Below are positions 29,201-37,330 of a stretch of 64,000 bases of DNA, in pieces. Source of the DNA: Verrucomicrobiota bacterium (GTDB lineage Bacteria > Verrucomicrobiota > Verrucomicrobiia > Limisphaerales > VHDF01); NCBI GenBank assembly GCA_016871495.1, contig VHDF01000006.1:30699-94698 (forward strand), written 5' to 3'. The notes under the pieces are model-generated. The model searched no databases. It saw only the letters and a list, made by a program, of their open reading frames with translations, and was not told the DNA's origin. Positions within the stretch are counted from its first letter, which is position 1. Each line of letters begins with the position of its first letter. Both the position numbers and the translations under genes were made by a program.

Positions 29201-30733
29201 TCCAAGGGTTTCCACGACAACGCCGCTCCCCGTGCTCTCGGCGCCCTCGCCGAAGCCGCGCGGCTGCGCAACTCGAAACCGGAGGGTTCGCTCGATGGAC
29301 TCAGCACCCTTCTCCAATCCTCGCCTGAACCGATCCGCATCGCCGCCATCCGGCTCGCCGGGCGCTGGAAACAAATGAGCGCCGGCGGCGTTCTCGCGGC
29401 GCTGGCCGGCGGTGAATCAACCCCTCTCGAAACCCGGCAAGTGGCCGTGGATGCCCTCCGCGAAATGGGAGGCAGCGAAGGCATAGGCCTCTTGCGCCAA
29501 GTCTTCTCCCAATCGTCGTCCGCTCCCGTCCGGCGTTCCTCCGCCATCGCCCTCGCCTCACTCGGGTTGCAAAACGCGCTGCCCCAAGTGATCGAAATGC
29601 TCGGCGCCACCACGCAGGAGCAGGACGCCATCCAACTCTGGCGCCAACTGCTCACGATTCGGGGAGCCGGACCTGTCCTCGCCAAAGGCTTGCCCCCGTC
29701 CGGGCTTCCGGAAGCAGTCGCCAAAGCCGGCTTGCGCGTGGCTCGCGAGGGAGGACGCAAGGAACCTGAACTCATTCTCGCCCTCGCCCAAACCGCCGGC
29801 TCCACTCCCGAGGAGAAAGTCCTGTCCGCCCGTGAACTGCAAGAATGGGCTGCCACCGCCATGTCCAAAGGCGACGCCCACCGGGGCGAATTCATCTACC
29901 GTCGCCCCGAACTCGGATGCATCACCTGCCACTCCATCGGCGGGGCGGGCGGCAAAGTCGGCCCCGACATGACAAGCATCGGCGCCAGCGCGCCACCCGA
30001 TTATCTCATCGAATCCTTGCTCTACCCAAACGCCAAAATCAAAGAGGGTTACCACTCGGTCCGCGTCGATACCATCGACGACCAGGAACTCAGCGGCATT
30101 CTCGTGCGCGACACCGCGAACGAACTGATCCTTCGCAACGCTCAAAACACCGAAGTTTCAGTCGCCAAAAACAAAATCAAAGCGCGAGCCAACGGCCTCT
30201 CCCTGATGCCCTCCGGTCTCGCCGATCCGCTCTCCGCGGAGGAAAAGTTGGACCTGTTTCGATTCATGGCCGAACTCGGAAAAGCAGGCGCTTTCGACGC
30301 GTCGAAAGGCGGTGTCGCCCGGCTCTGGCGCTTGCGCGGCCGCGTCCACACCGAGGACCAAGCCGGTGCCGATGCTCCTCCGGCGCGTCCAGTGGATGAC
30401 CGTTTCTGGATGCCGGTCTTCTCGCTCGTCGACGGCCGCCTCCCCAAGAGCGAGATGGCACCCATCGTGGAAAACGCGAATCGCGGCACCAGCGCAGTCG
30501 GACTCCACGCCGCCACCCAATTCCAAACTTCCAAGAGCGGTCCGGTCCTGCTCAAGATCTCCGGCGTCAGCAAAGTTCAGTCCTGGATCAACGACAAATC
30601 GATGGGCACTAACCCGGAGATCAAGGTGGAATTGCCCGCAGGACGCCACACGCTCATTCTGCGGCTCGATCCACGTCAGTTGCCGGACGATCTGGCCGTG
30701 CGCTCCACTGACGTTACCTTCGAAACGCAATAA
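26282..30733 (+). CDS. Giant lipoprotein: SGNH, membrane-bound dehydrogenase, HEAT and cytochrome c domains
   Basis: The ATG at 26282 gives a lipoprotein signal (LCVLGLAGALAFSGC, lipobox Cys about residue 20); the open frame further upstream overlaps the FG-GAP gene. The 1,483 residues divide into an SGNH/GDSL hydrolase-like part (VFIGDTFIE near 59 and SDNGIHLTSDGYRQLA near 238), a PVC-type glucose/sorbosone dehydrogenase-like propeller (FTVAEGFEVTLWAEN near 361 to about 705), a helical HEAT-repeat region (about 710-1180), a c-type heme site CITCHSIGGAGG near 1214, and a beta-rich C-terminal tail. In the first part GDTFIE replaces the usual GDS serine motif, so hydrolase activity is uncertain. 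It probably oxidises a sugar-like substrate at the outer membrane or in the periplasm. Confidence 0.85.
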   Translation: MRIHPSLCVLGLAGALAFSGCESQSTSSRATAAPGKAPASRPLLQLRDGDRAVFIGDTFIEREQTYGWIELMLTTAFRDQKVTFRNLGWSADLPDGESRLGLSLGQAGTEPPGEAWMLLQKQIQETKPTVAFLGYGMAASFAGEAGLPKFRQDYLRLLDTLEKLSPGCRAVVLSPVRHLRLPAPLPNPDRHNQQLQNITQALREIAGSRNLPFVSLLEAFPVQTNPTTATRWSDNGIHLTSDGYRQLASFLEKALGLSAAAPSSAHAETVRRIILRKNEFYFHRSRPANMAYIFGFRRAEQGRNAVEMPKFDPLIEAEEKKIWQLVRSVGDARFQPGAHLQPAELRDKPAAARFTPQPKPQFTVAEGFEVTLWAENPLLAKPIQMNFDPAGRLWIASSEVYPQVEPGQAAHDKIIVLEDTTGGGKADKATVFADGLLIPTGVIPGDGGVYVAQSTELLFLKDTDGDGKADQRRVVLSGFGTEDTHHNLHTLRWGHDGRLWMNQSIYTRTETETPHGVFRLRSGGVMALRTGTLEIDTLYRGWVNSWGHQFDAFGQSFATDGAGGAGINWAMPGGMYFTYARARRILPSVSPGSYPKFASLDIVHSPHFPDDWQGDAITCDFRAHRVARFKLSEQGAAYTAKEMPELLRTSDVTFRPIDARFGPDGALYIADWSNPIIQHGEVDFRDPRRDHEHGRVWRVRWKGKPLQTQRDWTRAESPVLLGELLSPNGFNRAQANRVLTERGSRILPDLDRWSRGQTSEPALLQALWMYQAIDRPNPPLLRRLLSAQDARVRAAAVRVLGEWAPQPALTDPFRLTDGSGSTLLPVTVRPPSIDKNEAIQLLGQAAADSHLRVKVEAVRALARIPDLRSVEIVLGLIDSMASDSFLDYALWLSINDLSRVWLASLESGAWKMDGRQKQLEFALKSIEPAQASLVLNRLTTSNPLPADGSGPWIELIGQAGDARQLARLFQQVLSKGFHDNAAPRALGALAEAARLRNSKPEGSLDGLSTLLQSSPEPIRIAAIRLAGRWKQMSAGGVLAALAGGESTPLETRQVAVDALREMGGSEGIGLLRQVFSQSSSAPVRRSSAIALASLGLQNALPQVIEMLGATTQEQDAIQLWRQLLTIRGAGPVLAKGLPPSGLPEAVAKAGLRVAREGGRKEPELILALAQTAGSTPEEKVLSARELQEWAATAMSKGDAHRGEFIYRRPELGCITCHSIGGAGGKVGPDMTSIGASAPPDYLIESLLYPNAKIKEGYHSVRVDTIDDQELSGILVRDTANELILRNAQNTEVSVAKNKIKARANGLSLMPSGLADPLSAEEKLDLFRFMAELGKAGAFDASKGGVARLWRLRGRVHTEDQAGADAPPARPVDDRFWMPVFSLVDGRLPKSEMAPIVENANRGTSAVGLHAATQFQTSKSGPVLLKISGVSKVQSWINDKSMGTNPEIKVELPAGRHTLILRLDPRQLPDDLAVRSTDVTFETQ

Positions 30734-30748
30734 CACTCAGCTCGACGA

Positions 30749-31018
30749 GAATCCCAACGGGATTCCGTAACGAAGCCCAAGGTTGCGAGGAACGAGCTAC
30801 CTTGGGTCACAGTCCGCCAACGGAAACCAACCCCAACGGGGTTGTGACGAAATCCTATTCCCGTTGGGCGGGGTAAAGCCACAACCGCGTTGCGGTTGAA
30901 TCGATTTCCAAACGGCAACCCAAGGTAGCTCGTGCCTCGCAACCTTGGGCTGGAGGACACGATCCCTTTGGGATTGAAGGCGGGATTCTGTCGCCGTGGG
31001 CATCGCTCATGCCGTGAC
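30749..31018 (+). repeat. Repeat family A, copy 2
   Basis: This copy matches 17574-17842. Inverted arms are at 30776-30807 and 30918-30949 (31 of 32 paired). Mini-palindromes are AATCCCAACGGGATT (30750), AACCCCAACGGGGTT (30829) and AACCGCGTTGCGGTT (30883). It begins 15 bases after the giant lipoprotein gene. No gene is present in 30734-31224. Confidence 0.85.
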
Positions 31019-31061
31019 CCATTGAGAAAAACACGACGAAGAACGAGGCCTATCCTTGATG

Positions 31062-31206
31062 GATCTGGTGAGTGATTCGGAATGGGTTTATCGCCAGGAT
31101 CTTGTGAAGTGTGATGAAGAGAAGTTGCCGTTGTAGGCAAAAAAACTCCGCCGGGCCAGGGTGCGGGATAGTGAGTAACTTCACCATCAACTTAGTCGGG
31201 AGAATT
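31062..31206 (-). repeat. Repeat family B, right end, variant core
   Basis: The right terminal repeat reads GTGAGTAACTTCACCATCAA then CTTAGTCGGGAG, the complement of the left end at 17086. The inner part (CGCCAGGATCTTGTGAAG) matches the inner part of the copy at 43107-43236 in the opposite orientation (TCCTGGCGATAAACC), so these two share a variant core. Confidence 0.7.
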
Positions 31207-31224
31207 AAGCTTGAAACTCCAGCC

Positions 31225-32841
31225 TCACCGATGCACAGCTTTGGCCCGCACTCGACCCGCCGAGCACCATCCCAGCGAGACCACGATCACCATGAGAATC
31301 ACCCAGTGGGCATGCTTGAGAAAACCCAAGACGGTCCAGAAAAACCACTGGGAGAAGAACCACACCTTCACGGCGGGAGTGTTCGCCTCCGCAGCCTGAG
31401 CCACGACACCCCAAGCAAAGTCTCGAGCCACTGCGGCGACTCCTAACGCTGCTTCCCAACCCAACGCGCCAAACCCAAACGCCCACCACCCCACCGCCAA
31501 GCTGCCAAAGGCCAAGACACCCGCACCGATTCCCCACAAACTGAGACTCAGCACACCGATGGTAATGCCTCCCACCGCCACCGGCGCAATGGCCACGCCA
31601 CCCAGGGCAATCAACGGGCTGATGGCGAAATCTCCCACAGCGATCCAACCTACCACCCGCTGACGACCCGCCGTTCCGCCGTGATCTCCCATGGGCCCAA
31701 TCGCAACCAAGGGCAAATTCAGAAATCGCGACGTCGAAAGATAAGCCACCCTTGGCCACCGCTGAGCCCCTTCTGAATCCAGCCCTTCGGCATCCACGGT
31801 CCCCGTGGCTTTCCTGATCCGCAAGACCTCCCGGTCGATGAAGGAACCATAACCCAAAATCGTGCCCACCAGCACAGCGGTCCAGGCGAACACTCCCAAC
31901 ACGATGGCCCAGGCCGAGGGCGTATACCACTTCCCCGCGCCCATCAGTACCAAGGCCAGCCCAAGACTCATCAACCAGCAAAACAAGACCACCCGCCTCC
32001 CGTGCTTCCGCAGCCAGGCTCGCTCCGCTTCACTGTGACCCGTGGACGCCGCCGCGCTTGCGCTCAACCATCCGACCATCAATCCGGCCACGGGTCCCAG
32101 GACCGGCCACGAGCTCGTGGCTGTAAAAAGCCCCTTGACCCCTGCCGTTCCATGTCCCGCCACAGCGCTCGAAGCCGCGGCGGCTTCCACTCCGCTGGAA
32201 GCCAGAGCCGGCAATCCGGCAAGCACGGCGGCTCGAAATGCCGCGGAAGGCTTGGTTCGCTCCAAAGAGGTTTCAACCCACACCGACAGTTCCTGCCGCA
32301 ACATGGCGCGCCCGCGGGAAAGGCGTTGCTTCACAGCGTCCTCGGAAATCTCCAGCGCATCGGCGACAGCGGCCACCGACTGGCCTTGACGGTAAAAAAG
32401 CACCAAGGGCTCGCGATACGGTTCCGGTAACTCCTCCAGCGAACGCCACAGAAGCTGTTCTTCCTCCCGCGAGATGGCGGACGCGGATGGATCGGCGTCA
32501 AGGCTCGCCGAATCTTCCGCGGCTTCCAAAGGCAAAGGCGATCCCCCACGGCGATGGTCACGTCGCGCCGCGCTGGCGGCCAGATGGCGGACAATGCCGC
32601 AGAGCCAGGATCGAATCTTCGAGGGCTCGCGGAGTTCGTCCACCTGCCGCCAAGCTGCCAGGAAAGCCTCCTGTGCCAAATCCTCGGACCGCGCTAGGCT
32701 GCCGCACGAACTGAATGCAACCGAACACAGGAGGCTTTGGTAACGCTCTACGATCCGTCCAAACGCCTCCCGATCACCCCCGCGCGATCGTTCCCAAAGT
32801 TCAAGGTCGGTCTCCAGATGGGGCGAGGCTTCAATCTTCAT
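31225..32841 (-). CDS. ECF-type sigma factor fused to a multi-pass membrane domain
   Basis: Residues about 25-95 form sigma region 2 (ERYQSLLCSVAFSSC, then SEDLAQEAFLAAWRQ), and about 130-190 form region 4 (LPEPYREPLVLFYRQGQSVA, then ALEISEDAVKQRLSRGRAML). After residue about 240 the chain has hydrophobic helices (VVLFCWLMSLGLALVLMGAG, AIVLGVFAWTAVLVGTILG), a long glycine-rich hydrophobic stretch (about 395-475) and final segments ending near residue 530. An ordinary ECF factor is under 200 residues, so 538 is exceptional. No anti-sigma gene lies beside it, and the fused domain may tether or control the factor at the membrane. It lies 122 bases downstream of the interrupted prepilin operon on the same strand. 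Confidence 0.83.
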   Translation of the reverse strand: MKIEASPHLETDLELWERSRGGDREAFGRIVERYQSLLCSVAFSSCGSLARSEDLAQEAFLAAWRQVDELREPSKIRSWLCGIVRHLAASAARRDHRRGGSPLPLEAAEDSASLDADPSASAISREEEQLLWRSLEELPEPYREPLVLFYRQGQSVAAVADALEISEDAVKQRLSRGRAMLRQELSVWVETSLERTKPSAAFRAAVLAGLPALASSGVEAAAASSAVAGHGTAGVKGLFTATSSWPVLGPVAGLMVGWLSASAAASTGHSEAERAWLRKHGRRVVLFCWLMSLGLALVLMGAGKWYTPSAWAIVLGVFAWTAVLVGTILGYGSFIDREVLRIRKATGTVDAEGLDSEGAQRWPRVAYLSTSRFLNLPLVAIGPMGDHGGTAGRQRVVGWIAVGDFAISPLIALGGVAIAPVAVGGITIGVLSLSLWGIGAGVLAFGSLAVGWWAFGFGALGWEAALGVAAVARDFAWGVVAQAAEANTPAVKVWFFSQWFFWTVLGFLKHAHWVILMVIVVSLGWCSAGRVRAKAVHR

Positions 32842-32963
32842 GCTGCCACCGAGTGGTCATGAGCATGGAAAAGGTGACTCGATTACTGCACCTCGAAACA
32901 GGGTTGAGACAAACCGCGAACCTCGACAACCCTGCGCGGAGAAAGGCCGGTGGCCATCAGCCA

Positions 32964-33534
32964 TCAACCATCGTAATCGAGTGACCCCAATACGCCCATG
33001 AAAGCGCCCAGATACTCGGCAATGCTGCCCCCGGTGCGCAATGTAAGCGACGCGCAAGCCTTGCCTGACGCCTCCGGTGGCGTAACCCATATCGAAGGTG
33101 AGTGCGCGCGCTCCATTGGCGATGGACTGCCACTCCTTCTCCACGTGCACGCCGGGAAACTGCTCTTTCGCCAACTCGCGCCATTGCTGCACCGACGGGG
33201 GCGCACTGGAGGGCGGTCGTTCCTCTCCGGGCTTCAATTTCCGCTCGGGAATGTCGTTCGGATGGAGCAACGTGAGTGTAATCGTCGCCTTCATCTGTTC
33301 CTGGGTGAAAGTGACGCGGCGCTTTCCAGGATCGCTCTTCATGGTCCATCGCTCCGGAGGCACCAACCCGAGCTTCTTGTCCGCCGCGATGATCAAATAG
33401 CGCAGGTAAGGATTGCCCTACTCCGGATCCGTGTCCCGGATGGACTGAATCTGAAACGATTGAGCGCCAGCCAGAAATGGAGCGGCTAAAGCGAGCGACA
33501 GCGCAAGCCCGAAGGGCGAAATCTTCCAACGCAT
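32964..33534 (-). pseudogene. Secreted protein of unknown function, broken by a stop and a frameshift
   Basis: Reading from the ATG at 33534 gives a signal peptide (MRWKISPFGLALSLALAA) and IQSIRDTDPE, then TAG at 33418-33420. The same frame goes on with GNPYLRYLIIAADKKLGLVP and QSIANGARALTFDMGYATGG. Near 33030-33045 the frame shifts by one base and continues with RTGGSIAEYLGAFMGVLGSL to TGA at 32964. The TAG is one change from CAG (Gln). Two independent lesions suggest a decayed gene, though sequence errors cannot be excluded. It is the last gene of the prepilin operon, 52 bases after the preceding stop. I do not recognise its family. Confidence 0.7.
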
Positions 33535-33586
33535 GAAGAAGGATTAAAGAGCAAAGAGGTTCAGGTCAACCCCCGGCTCGTCGGGA

Positions 33587-35347
33587 TCAACTTGCCGGAA
33601 TGGTCTCGCCGGGCGGAATCAAAGACCAGGTGCCTCTCACGATGGTGCGCAATTCGGGCGTTCCAGGAGGCAGTTTGACCGAATTCATGAAGTTAAGATC
33701 GAACGCCCAATTGCGCTTCGGCGGAGAATAGACACTGGTCAACCCCCACCGCCCTATCGCATATTTGCTCGGGAACACGACCACCATCGATCCGTTGTAG
33801 GTGAAGGTCCGGGTCGAGCCCCAGGTCTCAAGAAACCGCGGAAAATTTTCCGCGCCCCCGCTGTAAATGCTGTAAGTCGGGGTCTCCACAATCCCCGAAA
33901 GAAACGCGGCATTCACCGTCGTGTGCGCAGCAAGCCGACTCCCCACCGCCAACGCACTGGTCGGATCGGTCCACGCCTCCGAAAGTACTGTGATCGCGTC
34001 AGAAACGAGCGAGGCGGGCAGCGATGCAAGTGTGTTGCTTGTCCCACGGTCTGCCACCGGAGCGTTGTAATGGCCCTGAACATAGAGCGGGCGCTCGGTT
34101 GCAACCGTCAGACCCGTGGCGGGCAAAGCAGCCCCGTTGGTCAAGCGCACCGCGACCAAATCGGTGTTGGTATTGACCGTCCGATGATCCGCCACATAGA
34201 CGAGACGAACGTCGCGATTACCCATGGCGGGACGCAAACTTGTGTTGGTGGCGCTCCAATCCTTCAATCGCCCGACGTCAATCGTCAGGGGCCGCACCCA
34301 CTTGCTTTCTCGCGCGTCCCAAAAGGCGGAATTCGTATTGATCAAGCCGGCGAGTTGCCTGGCCGGAATGGCCGTGCCAAATCCATTAAAATTGCCGCTC
34401 GATGCGGTCACCGTGGTGTTCGATACCACGATGATCATGTCGGCCTTGTTGTAGTAGCGTTGGCGGCCCATCGGCGAGGCGGCAGATTCCCCGGGCGGGG
34501 GAATCTCCACAATCGCGCGGACCGCGCCGGGCGTGTTGTTGGTTCCGATCGGCAGGGTCAAGGCTCCCACCTTGGCGTCATGATCACCCATGTAGGTCAC
34601 GGTCCCTCGAGGGGCCGCGCGTCCATCCCCCGGCGCCCGGCCAAAGGTGATGTCCCCGACGGCAGTCACATGCGTCTGGAAGGTGAGGGTGTTGTCGGGA
34701 CACACATAAAGTTTTTTGTTGGAATGCACCCGCCCCGTCACATTGAACGGCTGGCCGCAGCTGATCTCCATGTTTAACCCATAGAAAATCGCGAATTGGA
34801 AAACCGGAATGCTCGCGATCTGAAAATCCTGGAGCACTCCCGCGCGGGCAGGCGTGCCGTGGTCCCGTTTCATCCGCGCATTGGCAATCACCCGATACGA
34901 GGACGCGTTGGCACGCAATCCCGCGTACACCGAAGTCAATTCGGTCAACCCCCACGAAGTCCGCCGCTCGACATAGATGCGGCCGGTGTCGCCCGTCGCG
35001 TCCTCAGTCGATTCCCCCGGAGCCGTAAACGTAAAATCCTCCCAAAAAGGTTCCTCCCTTTTTTTCGGCCGGAGATCCTTGTAGTCCGACAGGTTGGCGT
35101 AGACTCGGGCCTCCCCGTCGTCCTGAAAATCCTTGGCGATGGTGGCCAGCACCTTTTCCGTGGCGGCCTCCGCGGCAAACGCCGTGGTGAAAATATCATT
35201 GTTGCGCGAGGTCAAGTGCGAGTTCTGGGCGGTCCAGGAAAGCGCACCGCCCAAAACAAACAAGCTGATGCCCGTGAACACCATCACCAGCATTAAAGCG
35301 AAACCACGTTCCGTCCGGCCTGGCCATGACAAGAGATTTGTTTTCAT
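33587..35347 (-). CDS. PilX-like prepilin-type protein
   Basis: The 586-residue protein begins with a class III-type prepilin segment, RGFALMLVMVFTGISLFVLG at about residues 14-33, as in PilX and other minor pseudopilin-like proteins, though the Glu at position 5 of the mature form is lacking. The rest is an exported beta-rich domain without cysteine motifs (GRVHSNKKLYVCPDN near 205). It is probably a component of a type IV pilus or type II secretion-like system at the cell envelope. Unlike its three operon partners, this frame is intact. It starts 24 bases after the stop of the repaired upstream prepilin gene. Confidence 0.72.
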   Translation of the reverse strand: MKTNLLSWPGRTERGFALMLVMVFTGISLFVLGGALSWTAQNSHLTSRNNDIFTTAFAAEAATEKVLATIAKDFQDDGEARVYANLSDYKDLRPKKREEPFWEDFTFTAPGESTEDATGDTGRIYVERRTSWGLTELTSVYAGLRANASSYRVIANARMKRDHGTPARAGVLQDFQIASIPVFQFAIFYGLNMEISCGQPFNVTGRVHSNKKLYVCPDNTLTFQTHVTAVGDITFGRAPGDGRAAPRGTVTYMGDHDAKVGALTLPIGTNNTPGAVRAIVEIPPPGESAASPMGRQRYYNKADMIIVVSNTTVTASSGNFNGFGTAIPARQLAGLINTNSAFWDARESKWVRPLTIDVGRLKDWSATNTSLRPAMGNRDVRLVYVADHRTVNTNTDLVAVRLTNGAALPATGLTVATERPLYVQGHYNAPVADRGTSNTLASLPASLVSDAITVLSEAWTDPTSALAVGSRLAAHTTVNAAFLSGIVETPTYSIYSGGAENFPRFLETWGSTRTFTYNGSMVVVFPSKYAIGRWGLTSVYSPPKRNWAFDLNFMNSVKLPPGTPELRTIVRGTWSLIPPGETIPAS

Positions 35348-35371
35348 ATCGGTATCAAGGTTTGAAAGGTC

Positions 35372-36004
35372 CTATTCCAACGCCCGGCGCGTAATGCGCG
35401 TGCTCAATCGATAATAGTCATAAAGCCCGCCCGGTCCGATGGTGACAATGGGATATTAGATCTGAAAGAACTCGAGATTCATGCCAATCACCCGATTGTT
35501 TTGCGGATTCGTGATCACATTCCCGAGGTGATCCTCCGCCGAAAAGACCAGGTTGTTGCTGATAAAATTCGCCACCACCTGAGCCGCCGTCGATCCGTTC
35601 GTGGTCCGCTTCAGGATCTTGTCGCTCGAATCCCAAAAATAACGGATGAAATTGTTGGTGTTGGTGCTCATGTAGATCTGCACGCAATTGCCGATCTGCG
35701 GGGTGTTGTCCGCAGCCTGGGTGAAGGTGGACAACCCGCCATTCCCGACGCGAAGGGTCTTGGCGGCCCGGATTTCGTCGACGAGCTTGCTGACCGCGGA
35801 TCGAGCTTCGTCGCTCGCGCCCAGCTTCGCCTTGGTCATTTGATACATGTTTATGCCCACCAAATGGGCGGTCACCGCCCCCAGCACGATCATGGAGAGG
35901 ATCGCGGAAGAGATCAGGACTTCCGTCAGTGTGAAAGCGATCTGATCCAACCAGCGGCGGGACAGCCCGGCTCGCGATTTCAGCGTGTCGATTTCCATTT
36001 TCAT
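35372..36004 (-). pseudogene. Type II/IV prepilin-like protein interrupted by TAA near its end
   Basis: From the ATG at 36004 the prepilin motif IAFTLTEVLISSAILSMIVL lies at about residues 22-41, followed by a globular domain. A TAA at 35456-35458 follows EFFQI. Directly behind it, in the same frame, come 27 sensible codons (YPIVTIGPGGLYDYYRLSTR then ITRRALE) to TAG at 35372. The repaired gene ends 24 bases before the next start, which fits the operon. TAA is one change from CAA (Gln). Even with the stop the product would keep 182 of 210 residues. The start overlaps the stop of the gene before it (ATGA). Confidence 0.75.
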
Positions 36005-36462
36005 TGGTCGGGCGCGCGATAAGTGACAATGGTGTTGGTGAACAATCCCCGCTCCATGAACCGCCAGACACATTCCACCCGGATGGATTTCAATGCCGGA
36101 CTCGTCGAGACGTCCCTGATGAGGGTGAAGTTCGTGGCGTAAACGGCGTTCGTGAGCTGCACCGGAATGTCGAGAATGTTGACCTGGTCAGGAAAATTCG
36201 TGGCCACCAACTCGTCCACCTGCGGCCAAGCCTGCGGATCCCATTTCGCCGCCCGTGTCTGCTCCAGCCTCTGCATGGCCAAGGAATGAGCGGCCATCGA
36301 ATAAGCCGACCACTCGGCCCGCTGCGCGGAACTGATGTAACCGTAAATGATCCCGCTCAACGCCACGGCCGTAATCGCCATGGCGATGATCACCTCCGGC
36401 AGCGTGAACGCCCTCCTTTAGCGGACACCCCCCACAACTCGACGCTTAATCGCTTGGTTCAT
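36001..36462 (-). pseudogene. Prepilin-like protein (PilV-type) interrupted by TAA before the cleavage motif
   Basis: Reading from the ATG at 36462 gives MNQAIKRRVVGGVR, then TAA at 36418-36420, then RRAFTLPEVIIAMAITAVAL, a full prepilin motif with Glu at position 5. The basic leader before the stop is what a prepilin should have. Only a GTG at 36393 could start the remaining 130-residue frame, and that would remove the peptidase site. TAA is one change from CAA or GAA. The stop overlaps AAAGGAGG, but no start codon lies at the right distance behind it. It is the first gene of the operon; 36463-36747 upstream holds no gene. Confidence 0.72.
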
Positions 36463-36747
36463 ACACGCCTCAATGAATCGCTCTTTCAAGAATTAGCGCC
36501 AAACTGGACTGCGGGCCGGCTCTACGGTAATAGCAAAACGCCTGCCAACCGGATCTACGGGCGGCAATCCGCAAATGAACGTCCACCCGCTTGTCCTCCA
36601 TCAGACCAAAAATGCGAAACCGCCTCAACCCCAGAGTTGGCGATCATGAGGACTCCTTCCCCACCCCCTCCACTCCCCAAACGGGGCTCGCAGATCCGCG
36701 AAAACACCCTTGAGAAATCCGCTCTCCAAGCACAGCCCTGAATCAGG

Positions 36748-37323
36748 TCAGAGCCTGGCCTCCAAAGCGGCTTTGCTGGCTTCAAAGACTTCCTGGTGCA
36801 GCGACCGGCCATGGGCGTCCATCGTGACCACCGCTGGAAATCCCTCGACTTCCAACTCCCAAATCGCCTCCGGCGATCCGAATGACTCCAAGAAATGGAC
36901 ACTTCGTACCGCCTTCACACACTCCGCCAGCACCTGAGCTGCCCCGCCAATGGCATGCAAATACACGCAACCATGCTCCCGGCAAGCCGCCAAAGTCTTC
37001 TCGCCCATCCCCCCCTTCCCAATCACACCCCGCACCCCGAAATCCCGGATAATCTGCCCCTGATAAGGCTCCTCCCGAATCGATGTGGTCGGACCCGCCG
37101 CCGTCACTTTCCAGGCGCCGGAGGCATCCTTCATCACCACGGGACCACAATGATAAATGATGCCGTCCCGCAGCCGCACCGCCTCTGAAAGCGCTCCTCC
37201 CTCGTGCAAATACTTGTGCACGGCATCCCGGCCGGTGAAAACCGTGCCGTAAAGCGAAACTTCATCGCCCACTTTAAGCGCGCGAATGGAGGCCTCGGTA
37301 AAAGGAGCTTTGAGAACGATCAT
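36748..37323 (-). CDS. Class I fumarate hydratase, beta subunit
   Basis: The 191-residue protein matches the C-terminal domain of class I fumarases and L-tartrate dehydratase beta: GDEVSLYGTVFTGRDAVHKY near residues 20-39, IYHCGPVV near 54 and AGPTTSIRE near 73, then GGAAQVLAECVKAV. It works with the alpha subunit just upstream, 7 bases away. The start at 37323 is chosen because GAGGTGAT lies 5 bases upstream, although a GTG at 37329 is also open. Fumarase is favoured over tartrate dehydratase because acnA is in the window, but the two are hard to separate by sequence. Confidence 0.85.
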   Translation of the reverse strand: MIVLKAPFTEASIRALKVGDEVSLYGTVFTGRDAVHKYLHEGGALSEAVRLRDGIIYHCGPVVMKDASGAWKVTAAGPTTSIREEPYQGQIIRDFGVRGVIGKGGMGEKTLAACREHGCVYLHAIGGAAQVLAECVKAVRSVHFLESFGSPEAIWELEVEGFPAVVTMDAHGRSLHQEVFEASKAALEARL

Positions 37324-37330
37324 AATCACC

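Noticed and set aside
36393..36420. AAAGGAGG as a ribosome site for an internal prepilin start
   Set aside because: No ATG, GTG or TTG lies at a usable distance, and the first GTG would delete the prepilin cleavage motif.
32964..36462. Reassigned stop codons (TAA/TAG read as Gln)
   Set aside because: TAA ends pnp, rpsO and acnA, and TAG ends the second propeller gene and the aldehyde dehydrogenase-type gene exactly where homologues stop, so a general code change is not supported.
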